A stretch of 64,000 bases of DNA from Kumtagia ephedrae (GCF_003012745.1 NZ_PXYK01000018.1:78505-142504); one strand, 5' to 3'. Shown: positions 25,540-36,650, counted from the stretch's first letter. Notes: a model not told the origin generated them from the letters alone. Numbers and translations are program-made.

Positions 25540-26001
25540 ATGGGCGATCATGGTGAACAGCTCGCCGCCGGGCTCTCCGGCATGCTCACCACGACCGGCC
25601 ACCGGCTGATGGCGCGCGTCTATTATGCAGACACCGACTTCTCCGGCGTCGTCTACCACGCCCGCTACCTGGAATTCCTGGAGCGCGGGCGCTCCGACTT
25701 CCTGCGACTGGCCGGCGTCCACCACACCGAGCTCGCCGACGGCAAACATGGCGAGCGCATCATCTGGGTCGTGCGGCGCATGGAGATCGATTTCGCCGCG
25801 CCGGCCCGCATCGACGACGTCCTCACCGTCGACACCCGCACCGAGGAGATTTCCGGCGCCCGCATCACCATGGCGCAGACGCTGTCGCGCGGCGGCCAAG
25901 TGCTGGTCAGGGCGCGGGTGGAGGCCGCCATCGTCGGCGAGGGCGGCAGGCCGCGCCGCTTCCCGAAGGAATGGCTGCCCGCCTTCATGCCGAAATCGTG
26001 A
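25540..26001 (+). CDS. ybgC: Tol-Pal-associated acyl-CoA thioesterase YbgC
   Basis: This 153-residue hotdog-fold thioesterase has the 4-hydroxybenzoyl-CoA thioesterase signature VYYADTDFSGVVYHARYLEFLERGR (about residues 27-51), with the catalytic Asp in YADTDFSG. YbgC hydrolyses acyl-CoA or acyl-ACP and is the usual first gene of tol-pal clusters. AAGGAAAG lies upstream of ATG 25540. Here an opposite-strand acyltransferase separates it from tolQ, so it is probably transcribed separately. Confidence 0.92.
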   Translation: MGDHGEQLAAGLSGMLTTTGHRLMARVYYADTDFSGVVYHARYLEFLERGRSDFLRLAGVHHTELADGKHGERIIWVVRRMEIDFAAPARIDDVLTVDTRTEEISGARITMAQTLSRGGQVLVRARVEAAIVGEGGRPRRFPKEWLPAFMPKS

Positions 26002-26016
26002 TAGCGGGTCGGGGGC

Positions 26017-26853
26017 TCAGCTCTTCCAGTGATTCATCTCGGCGGCCGAAAATCTCGGCTTCCGCGCCCGGTGCCAGGTGATGCCGCGCTTGACTATGCT
26101 GGCCGGCGCTCCGGCCAGCACCACGCCCTCCTCGTCGAAGCGGCCGTTGACGAAGGAGCGTGCGCCGACGACCGAGTCGGCGGGCACGGCCGCGCCCTTG
26201 GCGATGATCACCCCGACGCCGATCCAGACGTGATCGCCGATCTCCACGGAGGCAGCCGGGTTCGTCCGCATGCGGGTCTCCCGGTCGATGAGCGAATGGG
26301 CGTCGGTGCTGCGGATCTCGATGCTGCGCGAGAGCAAGCACCATTTTCCTATGCGGATGTCGGTTCCCTCAGCGCACAGGATTGTGACGTCGGCAGCGGC
26401 CGAATCGTCGCCGAAGACGACGGTCTGCCCGAAGCCCTTGATGAAAATCTTGCCGTTATAGTCGCATCGGGTGCCGATCAGCAGCCTGTTGCCTTGGCCG
26501 CCGATGACCACCGATCCGCTGAAGCTCGTCTCATCGGCGATGCGCAGCAGGTTTCCACTCCCGCGGAGCTTCGCCGTGCCATCGAACCGCGAGCCCGCGG
26601 CCAGTTCCAGCATGTTCTGCTTGCCGCGGAACTCGATCCTGCCGTTGAACGCCGCGTCCCTGCCGAACTCGACGCGGTTCTCCTCGCCGGCTGCAATGGT
26701 ATCCCGGCCGCGAACGCGCGCCCGGCCGCGCAGGGAGCGGACCCCGCCGGCGACGAGTCGCCCCCGGCGTCCCATCCTGTTGAACAGGAGGCGGTCGATC
26801 GGCCGCCGCAGCCAACCGAGCCATCTTGCAGTTTCCGTGATCCCAAAGAGCAT
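26017..26853 (-). CDS. Hexapeptide-repeat acyltransferase
   Basis: This 278-residue protein consists mostly of left-handed beta-helix repeats. The N-terminal part has irregular repeats (RVEFGRDAAFNGRIEF and following). The C-terminal part matches WcaF/maltose O-acetyltransferase-like enzymes: SVEIGDHVWIGVGVIIAKGA (about 208-227) and a final GAPASIVKRGI. It likely acetylates a sugar of a surface polysaccharide, a family-based inference. It sits on the opposite strand between ybgC and tolQ, breaking the usual cluster. It carries more low-GC codons than its neighbours, suggesting it arrived later. Confidence 0.82.
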   Translation of the reverse strand: MLFGITETARWLGWLRRPIDRLLFNRMGRRGRLVAGGVRSLRGRARVRGRDTIAAGEENRVEFGRDAAFNGRIEFRGKQNMLELAAGSRFDGTAKLRGSGNLLRIADETSFSGSVVIGGQGNRLLIGTRCDYNGKIFIKGFGQTVVFGDDSAAADVTILCAEGTDIRIGKWCLLSRSIEIRSTDAHSLIDRETRMRTNPAASVEIGDHVWIGVGVIIAKGAAVPADSVVGARSFVNGRFDEEGVVLAGAPASIVKRGITWHRARKPRFSAAEMNHWKS

Positions 26854-27121
26854 CGACCCCTCCCCATGCGCCGCATGGCCGATACGACGCCACGTCAGGC
26901 GCCCCTGTCATAACGCATCCTTAACCTTAACGGCCCATGAAGAAATCGATGACAATCGCGGCGATCCGTGCGCGCCTTGGTTTTACCAAACTTTCCCCCG
27001 AAAAGGCCGCATCGGCACATTTCGGGGCAGGCGCGCCTGGTCGCGTCGCGATTAAGCGACGGAATGCTGCCATGGGCGGGCCGGGGGCCGATGCCCGGAT
27101 ACCTTTAGGGATTGTCTGACT

Positions 27122-27838
27122 ATGGAAAACCTCCCTCTCGCCGAGCCGGGCGTGCAGTTGTCGGTTTGGGCACTTTTCTGGCAGGCCGGCTGGGTCGTCA
27201 AGCTGGTGATGATCGGCCTGCTGTTCGCCTCGATATGGACCTGGGCGATCATCGTCGACAAGGTCCTGGGCTTCGCGCGCATGCGCCGCTCGCTCGACCG
27301 GTTCGAGCAGGTGTTCTGGTCAGGACAGTCGCTCGACGAGCTCTACCGCACGCTGTCGGACCGCAAGCCGACCGGCATGGGCTCGATCTTCGTGGCGGCC
27401 ATGCGCGAATGGAAGAAGAGCTTCGAGAAGGGCGCGCGCTCGCCGATCGGCCTGCAGAACCGCATCGACAAGGCGATGGACCTGGCGCTGACCCGCGAGA
27501 TGGAACGGCTCGAGGGCCGGCTCGGCTTTCTCGCCACCATCGGTTCGGCCGGCCCCTTCATCGGCCTGTTCGGCACGGTTATCGGCATCATGACCTCCTT
27601 CCAGGCGATCGCCGGCTCGAAGTCGACCAACCTTGCCGTCGTGGCGCCGGGCATCGCCGAGGCGCTGCTCGCCACGGCGATCGGCCTGCTCGCCGCCATC
27701 CCCGCCGTCATCGCCTACAACAAGCTGTCGTCCGACGCGGGCAAGCTGGCGGTGCGCATGGAAGGCTTCGCCGACGAGTTCTCGGCCATACTGTCGCGCC
27801 AAATCGATGAAAAGATACCGCAGCAGCGGGCAGCCTGA
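27122..27838 (+). CDS. tolQ: Tol-Pal inner-membrane motor protein TolQ
   Basis: This 238-residue member of the TolQ/ExbB/MotA family has three transmembrane helices. The first spans about residues 22-45. The other two form the C-terminal MotA_ExbB domain: IGSAGPFIGLFGTVIGIMTSF near 140-160 and AEALLATAIGLLAAIPAVIAYNKL near 180-203. With TolR it converts proton flux into force on TolA during cell constriction. The 268 bases upstream contain paired TTAAC repeats (TTAACCTTAAC near 26922) but no N7-spaced CtrA box. tolR follows after 10 bases. Confidence 0.96.
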   Translation: MENLPLAEPGVQLSVWALFWQAGWVVKLVMIGLLFASIWTWAIIVDKVLGFARMRRSLDRFEQVFWSGQSLDELYRTLSDRKPTGMGSIFVAAMREWKKSFEKGARSPIGLQNRIDKAMDLALTREMERLEGRLGFLATIGSAGPFIGLFGTVIGIMTSFQAIAGSKSTNLAVVAPGIAEALLATAIGLLAAIPAVIAYNKLSSDAGKLAVRMEGFADEFSAILSRQIDEKIPQQRAA

Positions 27839-27848
27839 GGACTAGACG

Positions 27849-28307
27849 ATGGGAATGTCTGTAGGCGCAGCGCGGTCGGGTCGCGGCGGACGCGGCCACC
27901 GGCGGCGCGGCCGCCATCACGGCCTGATGTCGGAGATCAACGTCACGCCCTTCGTCGACGTGATGCTGGTGTTGCTCATCATCTTCATGGTCGCCGCTCC
28001 GCTGCTCACGGTCGGCGTGCCGATCGACCTGCCGGAGACGCAAGCCAAAGCGATGAATGCCGACACGCAGCCGATCACCATCTCGGTGAACCAGGCCGGC
28101 GAAATCCACCTGCAGGAGACGGTGATCCCGATCAACGAGGTCGTACCCAAGCTGCAGGCGATCGCCAAGACCGGCTACGAGGAACGCATCTTCATCCGCG
28201 GCGACAAGCTGGCGGACTACGGCACCGTCATGAAGGTGATGGCCGAGATCAGCGCCGCCGGCTTCAAGAACATCGGGCTTGTCAGCCTGCCCGAACAGGG
28301 CACCTGA
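27849..28307 (+). CDS. tolR: Tol-Pal inner-membrane protein TolR
   Basis: This 152-residue ExbD/TolR protein has an Arg/Gly/His-rich cytoplasmic N-terminus and one transmembrane helix at about 36-55. The protonatable Asp is D37 in NVTPFVDVMLVLLIIFM, and a periplasmic domain follows. It completes the TolQ proton channel. GAGGA is 8 bases before ATG 27849. The basic N-terminal tail of some 25 residues is longer than in E. coli but common in Rhizobiales. tolA starts 6 bases after the stop. Confidence 0.95.
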   Translation: MGMSVGAARSGRGGRGHRRRGRHHGLMSEINVTPFVDVMLVLLIIFMVAAPLLTVGVPIDLPETQAKAMNADTQPITISVNQAGEIHLQETVIPINEVVPKLQAIAKTGYEERIFIRGDKLADYGTVMKVMAEISAAGFKNIGLVSLPEQGT

Positions 28308-28313
28308 TCGGCG

Positions 28314-29474
28314 ATGAAGGCCGGCCTGACAACATCGGTGGTCCTGCATGCGGCCGTGCTCGGCTTCGGCCTGCTGTCGCTGTCGGCGCCGGCGCCGCTC
28401 CAGGTCGCCGATGTCGAGGCGCTGCCGGTCGACATCGTGCCGATCGAGGAGATGACGCAGATCCAGCAGGGCGACAAGAAGGCGCCGATGGCCGAGACGC
28501 CGGCACCGATGCCGACCAAGCGGCCGGACATCGTCGCCGACGCCCAGAAGGTGGGCGAGAACGACATCGACACCGACAACCCGCCGACACCGGCGGATAA
28601 GCCCAGACCGGTGAAGACGGCGGAGGCGACGGCGCCCGCGCCGAAGCCGGTCGAGAAGCCGAAGACCGAGGACACGCCGAAGCCGCCGGAGGAGCCGAAG
28701 CCGGTGCCGGCGACCGAGGTGGCGCCGGTGCCCGCGCCCAGGCAGGAGGTGAAGCCGGAGCCGGTGAAGGAACCTGAGCCGAAGCCGGAACCGGTGAGGC
28801 AGCCCGAGCCCAAGCCGGCCGAGAAGCCGCAGGAGACGGCGGCGGCCGAGCCGGTGAAACCCGACGCCGTGGCCGAGGCGATCGCCGAGGAACAGGAGAA
28901 GCCGGCCGAGCAGGTGGCGCAGCTGCCCGACAGCGCGCCGCGGCCGGAGGCGCGGCCGCGCCCGGCGCCGGCCGAAACCGCCAAGGCGCCCGAGCGCAAG
29001 ACCTCCGAGAAGCCGGTGCGGGAAGCCTCCTCGCGGCCGCAGTCGGAGGACACCGGTTCGATCGAGAATCAGGTCGAGGCCCTGCTCAACAAGGAAAAGT
29101 CGAAGGGCGGCGGGGCCAAGCGCTCCAACCAGCAGGCCGCACTCGGCGGCGAGCGGACCACGGGCGGCTCGAAACTGTCGCAGAGCGAGATGGACGCGCT
29201 GCGCGGCCAGGTGCAGCGCTGCTGGAACATTCCGGCCGGCGCGATGGACGGTGGCAATCTGCGCGTCTCGGTGAAATTCAAGCTCGACCCGTCCGGCGCG
29301 CTCGAAGGCAGCCCGGAGATTATTTCGGGCGGCGGCTCCAGCGGCGTCGAGAGGGCTGCCGCCGAAGCCGCGCGGCGGGCCGTGGCGCGCTGCTCGCCCT
29401 ACACGCTGCCCGCCGAGAAATACGAGGCCTGGGCGGACGTCATCGTCAATTTCGATCCCAGCGAGATGTTCTGA
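28314..29474 (+). CDS. tolA: Tol-Pal periplasm-spanning protein TolA
   Basis: This 386-residue TolA has one N-terminal helix (about 8-28, VVLHAAVLGFGLLSLSAPAP). A long Pro-Glu-Lys-rich rod of imperfect PEPKPE-like units runs to about 250. The compact C-terminal domain (about 285-386: MDALRGQVQRCWNIPAGAMDGGNLRVSVKF) contacts TolB and Pal. In E. coli the rod is alanine/lysine-rich helix; here it is proline-rich and probably extended. It links the TolQR motor to the outer membrane. Confidence 0.93.
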   Translation: MKAGLTTSVVLHAAVLGFGLLSLSAPAPLQVADVEALPVDIVPIEEMTQIQQGDKKAPMAETPAPMPTKRPDIVADAQKVGENDIDTDNPPTPADKPRPVKTAEATAPAPKPVEKPKTEDTPKPPEEPKPVPATEVAPVPAPRQEVKPEPVKEPEPKPEPVRQPEPKPAEKPQETAAAEPVKPDAVAEAIAEEQEKPAEQVAQLPDSAPRPEARPRPAPAETAKAPERKTSEKPVREASSRPQSEDTGSIENQVEALLNKEKSKGGGAKRSNQQAALGGERTTGGSKLSQSEMDALRGQVQRCWNIPAGAMDGGNLRVSVKFKLDPSGALEGSPEIISGGGSSGVERAAAEAARRAVARCSPYTLPAEKYEAWADVIVNFDPSEMF

Positions 29475-29507
29475 GCGTCTCCGGATCTTTGAACGAGGTT
29501 GAACCGA

Positions 29508-30824
29508 ATGAAGAAATTCCTGGCATCCCTTCTCACGGTCGTGACCGTCGCGGTTGGCTTTGCCGCGATGGCGACGCTGCCGGCACGGGCGCTGGTGGAG
29601 ATCGATGTCAACAAGGGCGTCGTCGAGCCGCTGCCGATCGCCATCACCGATTTCATCTCGGGCAACGGCATCGGCGCCGAGATATCATCGATCGTGGCCG
29701 CCGACCTGCAGCGCTCCGGCCTGTTCGCGCCGATCGACAAAGGTGCCTTCATCGAGAAGATCTCCAATCCGGACGCAGCGCCGCGCTTCGACGACTGGAA
29801 GGTCATCAACGCCCAGGCGCTGGTGACGGGGCGCGTCACCGAGGAGGCCGACGGGCGCCTGCGCGCCGAATTCCGGCTGTGGGACACTTTTGCCGGCCAG
29901 CAGCTGGTCGGCGAGCAGTTCTTCTCGTCCAAGACCCATATGCGCCGGGTCGCCCACATCATCGCCGACGCCATCTACGAGCGGCTGACCGGCGAGAAGG
30001 GCTATTTCGACACGCGCGTCGTCTTCATCGACGAGTCCGGCTCCAAGAACGACCGCCGCAAGCGCCTCGCCATCATGGACCAGGACGGCGCCAACGTGCG
30101 CTATCTATCGGATGGACGCGCCATGTCGATGACGCCGCGCTTCTCGCCGACGCGGCAGGAAATCACCTACATGTCCTATGAAAGCGGGCAGCCCAAGGTC
30201 TACCTGCTGCAGATCGAGACGGGCCAGCGCGAGCTGGTCGGCAATTTCCCGGGCATGACCTTCGCGCCGCGCTTCTCGCCGGACGGGCAGAAGGTGATCA
30301 TGAGCCTGCTGCGCGAGGACGGCAATTCCAACATCTACACCATGGACCTGCGCAGCCGCACGACGACGCGGCTGACCAATTCCAACGCCATCGACACCTC
30401 GCCCTCCTATTCGCCGGACGGCTCCAAGGTGGTGTTTACCTCCGACCGCGGCGGCCAGCCGCAAATCTACGTGATGGGCGCCGACGGCTCGGGCCAGACG
30501 CGCGTCTCCTTCGGCGGCGGCAGCTACTCGACGCCGGTGTGGTCGCCGCGCGGCGACCTCATCGCCTTCACCAAGCAGACCGGCGGCGAGTTCCAGATCG
30601 GGGTCATGCGCACCGACGGCTCGGGCGAGCGTATCCTGTCCTCCGGCTTCCAGCAGGAAGGCCCGACCTGGGCGCCCAACGGCCGCTACATCATGTTCTT
30701 CAAGGAAGCGGCCGGCTCCGGCGGCCCGCGCCTCTACTCGATCGACCTGACCGGCCGCAACGAGCAGGCGATCCCGACCTCCAACTACGCGTCCGACCCC
30801 GCCTGGTCGCCGCTGCTCGAATAA
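29508..30824 (+). CDS. tolB: Tol-Pal periplasmic beta-propeller protein TolB
   Basis: This 438-residue protein has a signal peptide (about 1-27, [24 protein letters not shown]). An N-terminal mixed domain follows, then a six-bladed WD40-like propeller (about 190-435) whose blades repeat phrases such as [16 protein letters not shown] and [18 protein letters not shown]. It shuttles between Pal and TolA. ATG 29508 is chosen over an upstream TTG at 29499; GAGG lies 10 bases upstream. A strong terminator follows 27 bases after the stop. Confidence 0.96.
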   Translation: MKKFLASLLTVVTVAVGFAAMATLPARALVEIDVNKGVVEPLPIAITDFISGNGIGAEISSIVAADLQRSGLFAPIDKGAFIEKISNPDAAPRFDDWKVINAQALVTGRVTEEADGRLRAEFRLWDTFAGQQLVGEQFFSSKTHMRRVAHIIADAIYERLTGEKGYFDTRVVFIDESGSKNDRRKRLAIMDQDGANVRYLSDGRAMSMTPRFSPTRQEITYMSYESGQPKVYLLQIETGQRELVGNFPGMTFAPRFSPDGQKVIMSLLREDGNSNIYTMDLRSRTTTRLTNSNAIDTSPSYSPDGSKVVFTSDRGGQPQIYVMGADGSGQTRVSFGGGSYSTPVWSPRGDLIAFTKQTGGEFQIGVMRTDGSGERILSSGFQQEGPTWAPNGRYIMFFKEAAGSGGPRLYSIDLTGRNEQAIPTSNYASDPAWSPLLE

Positions 30825-30850
30825 TACGGAAGCTTGCATAAAGTTGAACG

Positions 30851-30884
30851 AAACGCGGCGAAGTTCCATGGCTTCGCCGCGTTT
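30851..30884 (+). terminator. Terminator between tolB and pal
   Basis: The arms CGCGGCGAAG and CTTCGCCGCG (30854-30863 and 30872-30881) form a perfect 10-bp stem, extended by three A-T pairs, with an 8-base loop and TTTT. It should separate much of tolQRAB transcription from pal. Confidence 0.85.
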
Positions 30885-31048
30885 TCGTCGCATTTCCGCC
30901 CAGCCTCCACGCGAGGTCAGGCCAGGAGGGCAGGCGGTGGACGGCGTCCTGCTACCAATCGTTAACCATGTCTCTTGAATACCGGTTAACCCAAACGTGG
31001 TTACTCGATGTTCAACGCAGCCATTCGAATTTTAAGGAGAGGCGGGAT

Positions 31049-31555
31049 ATGCGCCGCATCGCAAAGCTCACCACGAATCCTGTCATGATCGCGCTCGTCG
31101 CCGGCCTGGCGCTGGCCGGCTGCGCCAACAAGAAGACGCCGAACAGCGCGGCCGACCTCGGCCTCGGCGGCGCCGGCGCCGCGACCCCGGGCTCGGCGCA
31201 GGACTTCACCGTCAATGTCGGCGACCGCATCTTCTTCGATACCGATTCCTCGGCCATCCGCGCCGACGCCCAGCAGACGCTGACCCGCCAGGCGCAGTGG
31301 CTCAACCGCTACCGCAACTACGGCATCGTCGTGGAAGGCCACGCCGACGAGCGCGGCACGCGCGAATACAACCTGGCGCTGGGCGCCCGCCGCGCCGCAG
31401 CGACCCGCGACTACCTGATTTCGCAGGGCGTCGCCGGAGGCCGCCTGAAGACGATCTCCTACGGCAAGGAGCGGCCGGTCGCGGTCTGCGACGACATCTC
31501 CTGCTGGTCGCAGAACCGCCGCGCCGTCACCACGTTGAACGGCGCCGGCAGCTGA
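31049..31555 (+). CDS. pal: Peptidoglycan-associated lipoprotein Pal
   Basis: This 168-residue outer-membrane lipoprotein has a lipobox LALAGC, with the acylated cysteine near residue 24. The C-terminal OmpA-like domain carries the peptidoglycan-binding pattern: IFFDTDSSAIRADAQQTL, VVEGHADERGTREYNLALGARRAAA and SYGKERP. AAGGAG lies 9-14 bases before ATG 31049. It is uncoupled from tolB by a terminator. Two GTTAAC palindromes 24 bases apart (30961 and 30985) lie upstream and may be part of its own promoter. Confidence 0.96.
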   Translation: MRRIAKLTTNPVMIALVAGLALAGCANKKTPNSAADLGLGGAGAATPGSAQDFTVNVGDRIFFDTDSSAIRADAQQTLTRQAQWLNRYRNYGIVVEGHADERGTREYNLALGARRAAATRDYLISQGVAGGRLKTISYGKERPVAVCDDISCWSQNRRAVTTLNGAGS

Positions 31556-31585
31556 GCCGCGGCCCACGCGCTCATCGATCTCGAG

Positions 31586-31608
31586 CGGCGGCCTTCGGGC
31601 CGCCGTTT
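31586..31608 (+). terminator. Terminator after pal
   Basis: The arms CGGCGGCC and GGCCGCCG form a perfect 8-bp stem capped by a TTCG tetraloop, followed by TTTGT. It separates pal from the small coiled-coil gene. Confidence 0.75.
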
Positions 31609-31640
31609 GTACTTGGAAAACACTGTGGTATGAAAGCCAC

Positions 31641-31991
31641 ATGGGCGACGAGCCGGACAGCCTCATTCTTCGACTGCTGCGCGACATGCGCGCCGAGATG
31701 GCGACCAAAAGCGACATCGCCGATCTCCGCTCGGAGATGGAGATGCTCCGGGCGGCCTTGCGCTCGGAAGTGTATTCCCTGCGGACCGACGTCGCCTCTG
31801 ATATCGCCGTGCTGCAGGCGGAGGACAAGAAAACCCGTAAGGAACTGGGCGAGCAGATCTCCGGCCTGCGCCATGCGGTGACGGCCTATCACAGCTCGGT
31901 CATCGGCCATGGCGTCCTGATCAGCGAGCTGGAGGCGCGCGTGCGCCGCGTCGAGCTTCACCTCGACCTGCCGTCGACCGAGACGAACTGA
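31641..31991 (+). CDS. Small coiled-coil protein of unknown function
   Basis: This 116-residue, mostly helical protein has no signal peptide. Heptad-like spacing of Leu, Met and Ile runs through LRDMRAEMATKSDIADLRSE, MEMLRAALRSEVYSLRT, and LISELEARVRRVELHLDL, indicating a coiled-coil oligomer. Similar short proteins with KSDIADLRSEM units occur in alphaproteobacteria, sometimes near mobile or toxin genes, without assigned role. It lies between pal and cpoB, where the Tol-Pal cluster is usually uninterrupted. No strong ribosome binding site is visible. It could be an ordinary insertion rather than a Tol-Pal component. Confidence 0.65.
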   Translation: MGDEPDSLILRLLRDMRAEMATKSDIADLRSEMEMLRAALRSEVYSLRTDVASDIAVLQAEDKKTRKELGEQISGLRHAVTAYHSSVIGHGVLISELEARVRRVELHLDLPSTETN

Positions 31992-32184
31992 GCGGTTCTG
32001 GCCATGGGCGGCTGCCTGGTTCATCCGTCACTGAGGCCATTCGTTGGTCCAGTAAAGCCAAACAAAATTTGGCCGAAGTCTGCCGGCCTGATATGGAGCC
32101 GAGAAGCGCCCCGGCGTGGAGCGTCAGGTTTGCTCTTCCCGCCGCAGGCGTGACGCCGCAGTTCCACCTTTCCGCGAGACGCCC

Positions 32185-33204
32185 ATGTATTTTCGAACGA
32201 TCCTCAGCGGCACGCTTGCCGCGATGCTGCTTTCAGCAGCCGCCGCTTCGGCGCGCGACGCCGCTCCGGCGATGGCAGATCACGGCATCGCCGTGCAGCG
32301 CCCGGCCGCCGGTCTTCCCGGCGTCTTCGGCCAGCCGCGGCAGCAGGAGAGCTTTCAGCTCGCGCAGGCATCCGATCCCCGGGTGGTGGCGCTGGAAGAG
32401 CAGATCCGCGCCCTAAACGGCACCGTCGAGGAGCTCAATTTCCAGATCCTCCAGCTGCAGGAGCAACTGCGCAAGATGCAGGAGGACAACGAGTTCCGCT
32501 TCCAGGAACTGGAGAAGCGCTCCGACGCGCGCTCCGGCAAGTCTAACCGCACCACCGCCGCCGCCCCGCCGGCGGCGAACGGCGGCAGCGGGCAACCGTC
32601 CAGCGTCGAGGACGTCATCGCCGGCGAGGCACCCGGCACCACCAATCCCAATGCCGGTGCGCCGGACGGAACGCTGGGCACGATTACCGTCGACAAGGAC
32701 GGCAACGTCAAGGTGCTCGGGGACAGCGGTCCCCCCGGCGGAACGGCGCCGGCCGCCGGTTCCGGCGCGACCCCGGCGCCGGGCGGCAACGGCTCGATCG
32801 TCGCGGCTCTGCCGCCGACGGACGATCCGGAAGAACTCTACCGCAACTCCTACCAGTTCATCCTGTCCGGCGATTATGCGACGGCCGAAACCGGTTTCCG
32901 CGATCACATCGAGCGTTTCCCGCAGAACGAGCGCGCCTCCGACGCGCATTTCTGGCTCGGCGAGGCGCTGCTCGGCCAGAAGAAGTATCGCGATGCGGCC
33001 GAGACGTTCCTGGCCGCCAGCAAGCAGTATCCCAAGTCCAAGAAGGGGCCCGACATGCTGCTCAAGCTCGGCGTCTCGCTCGTCGGGCTGAAGCAGCGCG
33101 ACGTCGCCTGCGCCACCTTCGGCGAGGTCGGCAAGCGCTATCCGAACGCCTCGGCCGCGCTCAAGGAGCGCGTCAAGCAGGAACAGGCGCAGGCGGCGTG
33201 CTGA
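32185..33204 (+). CDS. cpoB: Cell division coordinator CpoB (YbgF)
   Basis: This 339-residue periplasmic protein has a signal peptide (about 1-24). An N-terminal coiled coil follows (about 70-115: VALEEQIRALNGTVEELNFQ, then ILQLQEQLRKMQEDNEFRFQ). Next come a Gly/Pro/Ala-rich linker and C-terminal TPR repeats (about 220-335: YRNSYQFILSGDYATAETGF, AHFWLGEALLGQKKYRDAAE). CpoB links Tol-Pal energy to peptidoglycan synthesis by PBP1B at the septum. ATG 32185 gives the signal peptide directly. The stop overlaps the GTG of tilS. Confidence 0.93.
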   Translation: MYFRTILSGTLAAMLLSAAAASARDAAPAMADHGIAVQRPAAGLPGVFGQPRQQESFQLAQASDPRVVALEEQIRALNGTVEELNFQILQLQEQLRKMQEDNEFRFQELEKRSDARSGKSNRTTAAAPPAANGGSGQPSSVEDVIAGEAPGTTNPNAGAPDGTLGTITVDKDGNVKVLGDSGPPGGTAPAAGSGATPAPGGNGSIVAALPPTDDPEELYRNSYQFILSGDYATAETGFRDHIERFPQNERASDAHFWLGEALLGQKKYRDAAETFLAASKQYPKSKKGPDMLLKLGVSLVGLKQRDVACATFGEVGKRYPNASAALKERVKQEQAQAAC

Positions 33205-34586
33205 GCCCTTCGGGCGACCTTCTTCAAACGCTCTCGACCTGCGGGCTGCAAAGCCGCCCCGCCGTCATCGCCGCGGTGTCCGGAGGCAGCGACTCCACCG
33301 CCCTGCTTCTCCTTCTCAAACTTTTTCTCGACCACGCAGCGCCGTCCACGCGCCTCCACGCCGTGACCGTCGACCATGGGCTGCGTCCGGAAGCGGCCGC
33401 CGAGGCACAGGCCGTGGCACGGTTCTCAGCCGAGCGTGGCATCGATCACCGGATCATGACCTGGAGCGGACCGAAGCCCGGCACGGGCCTCGCCGCGGCG
33501 GCGCGCGAGGCGCGCTACGACCTGCTGGCGCGCGCCGCCCGGGACGCCGGCACCGACGTGATCCTGACCGCCCACACCGCCGACGACCAGGCCGAGACGG
33601 TGCTGATGCGCCGCCGGCGCGGCGAAGGGCCCGGCCTCGCCGGCATGGCTCCGGAGACGCTGTTCGACGGTTCCGTCTGGATTCTCCGCCCGCTGCTCGG
33701 CATCCGACGCGAGACGCTGCGCACCTTCCTGCGCGACGAGGCCGTCGGCTGGGTCGATGATCCCAGCAATACCGACCGGCGGTCGGAGCGCGTGCGCGCG
33801 CGGCTGGAGCTGGCCGGCCCGCCGCAAGTCTCCGGCGCTGCCGCGATCGACGGATTGCTGACGCTTGCCCGGCAGGGCGCGACCCGGCGCCGTCACCTGG
33901 GACGGGACGCCGCGGACCTCATCCGCCGCCATGTTCGCAAGGCTGGCCCAGGCCTGATGCGGATCGATGCCGCCCTGTTCCGACCTGCCATCGACGATGC
34001 CGCCGTGCATACGCTGCGCGCCCTGCTCGCGGTCGTCGGCGGCACGCCGCACCTGCCGGACGAGGGCAGGGTGCGCGCGCTTTGCCTGCGGCTGGCCGCG
34101 CCGCCCTGTCGCGCCACTTTGTCGCGGGCGCTGGTGGCGGCGCGGCGCGACGGCGTCTGGCTGTGCCGCGAGGAGCGCGGCCTGCCGGAGCCGCAGCCTG
34201 CCCGGGACGGCCTGATCTGGGACGGCCGGTTCCGCATTTCGGCCACCGCCGGGGCCGCTGCGGCGGTCATCGCGCCCGCCAGCGCCGGTGGCAGACAGGT
34301 TGAGAACGATGACGGTGTGCCGGCAAGTCTGGCGAGGACGGCAAAAGCGGGTTTGCCGATCATTTCATCCGGCGGAAGCCCGGAAATCGGCCATGTCGAG
34401 CAGCGCGGCGTGTCCGGAAGCACGCAGGCAGCGCCGGCGGGTTGGACGGCCACATGCGTCCTCGCCCCCTGGGCGCGCTTCCTGCCGTGCTTCGACCTGG
34501 ACCTCGCGCAGGCTCTCGCCGACGCCGTCGGCGCCCCGCCAGTCCCGGTAGCGCCATCGGCCGGTCACAATGTCACGCCAGCTTAA
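33198..34586 (+). CDS. tilS: tRNA(Ile)-lysidine synthase TilS
   Basis: This 462-residue N-type ATP pyrophosphatase has a P-loop SGGSDS at residues 28-33. It converts C34 of tRNA-Ile(CAU) to lysidine, restricting it to AUA codons. Further marks are VDHGLRPEAAAEAQ near 55, HTADDQAETVLMRRRRGEG near 130, and DPSNTDRRSERVRARL near 190. The start is GTG 33198, overlapping the cpoB stop, which indicates coupling. The C-terminal 120 residues are less conserved, as usual. ftsH follows after 108 bases. Confidence 0.93.
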   Translation: MLSPSGDLLQTLSTCGLQSRPAVIAAVSGGSDSTALLLLLKLFLDHAAPSTRLHAVTVDHGLRPEAAAEAQAVARFSAERGIDHRIMTWSGPKPGTGLAAAAREARYDLLARAARDAGTDVILTAHTADDQAETVLMRRRRGEGPGLAGMAPETLFDGSVWILRPLLGIRRETLRTFLRDEAVGWVDDPSNTDRRSERVRARLELAGPPQVSGAAAIDGLLTLARQGATRRRHLGRDAADLIRRHVRKAGPGLMRIDAALFRPAIDDAAVHTLRALLAVVGGTPHLPDEGRVRALCLRLAAPPCRATLSRALVAARRDGVWLCREERGLPEPQPARDGLIWDGRFRISATAGAAAAVIAPASAGGRQVENDDGVPASLARTAKAGLPIISSGGSPEIGHVEQRGVSGSTQAAPAGWTATCVLAPWARFLPCFDLDLAQALADAVGAPPVPVAPSAGHNVTPA

Positions 34587-34661
34587 CCGCGTGCGGGGGT
34601 TTCGCTTGGCAACATCGACCGCCCTCCCTATGTTACGGGCAATACGCTCTTACTCTGGACG

Positions 34662-34681
34662 CATGCCCATGACCGGGCATG
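34662..34681 (+). promoter_or_regulatory. Small hairpin just upstream of ftsH ribosome binding site
   Basis: CATGCCC and GGGCATG form a perfect 7-bp stem with loop ATGACC that ends about 13 bases before the ftsH ATG. It could modulate translation or be the end of a leader. No heat-shock thermometer consensus is recognised. Confidence 0.35.
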
Positions 34682-34694
34682 GACGGGACACTTG

Positions 34695-36635
<1,941 letters not shown>

Positions 36636-36650
36636 GGATTTTTCCGCGCG

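Noticed and set aside
26937..27119. 60-codon frame directly before tolQ
   Set aside because: Basic low-complexity translation, no ribosome binding site, and it occupies the expected tolQ promoter.
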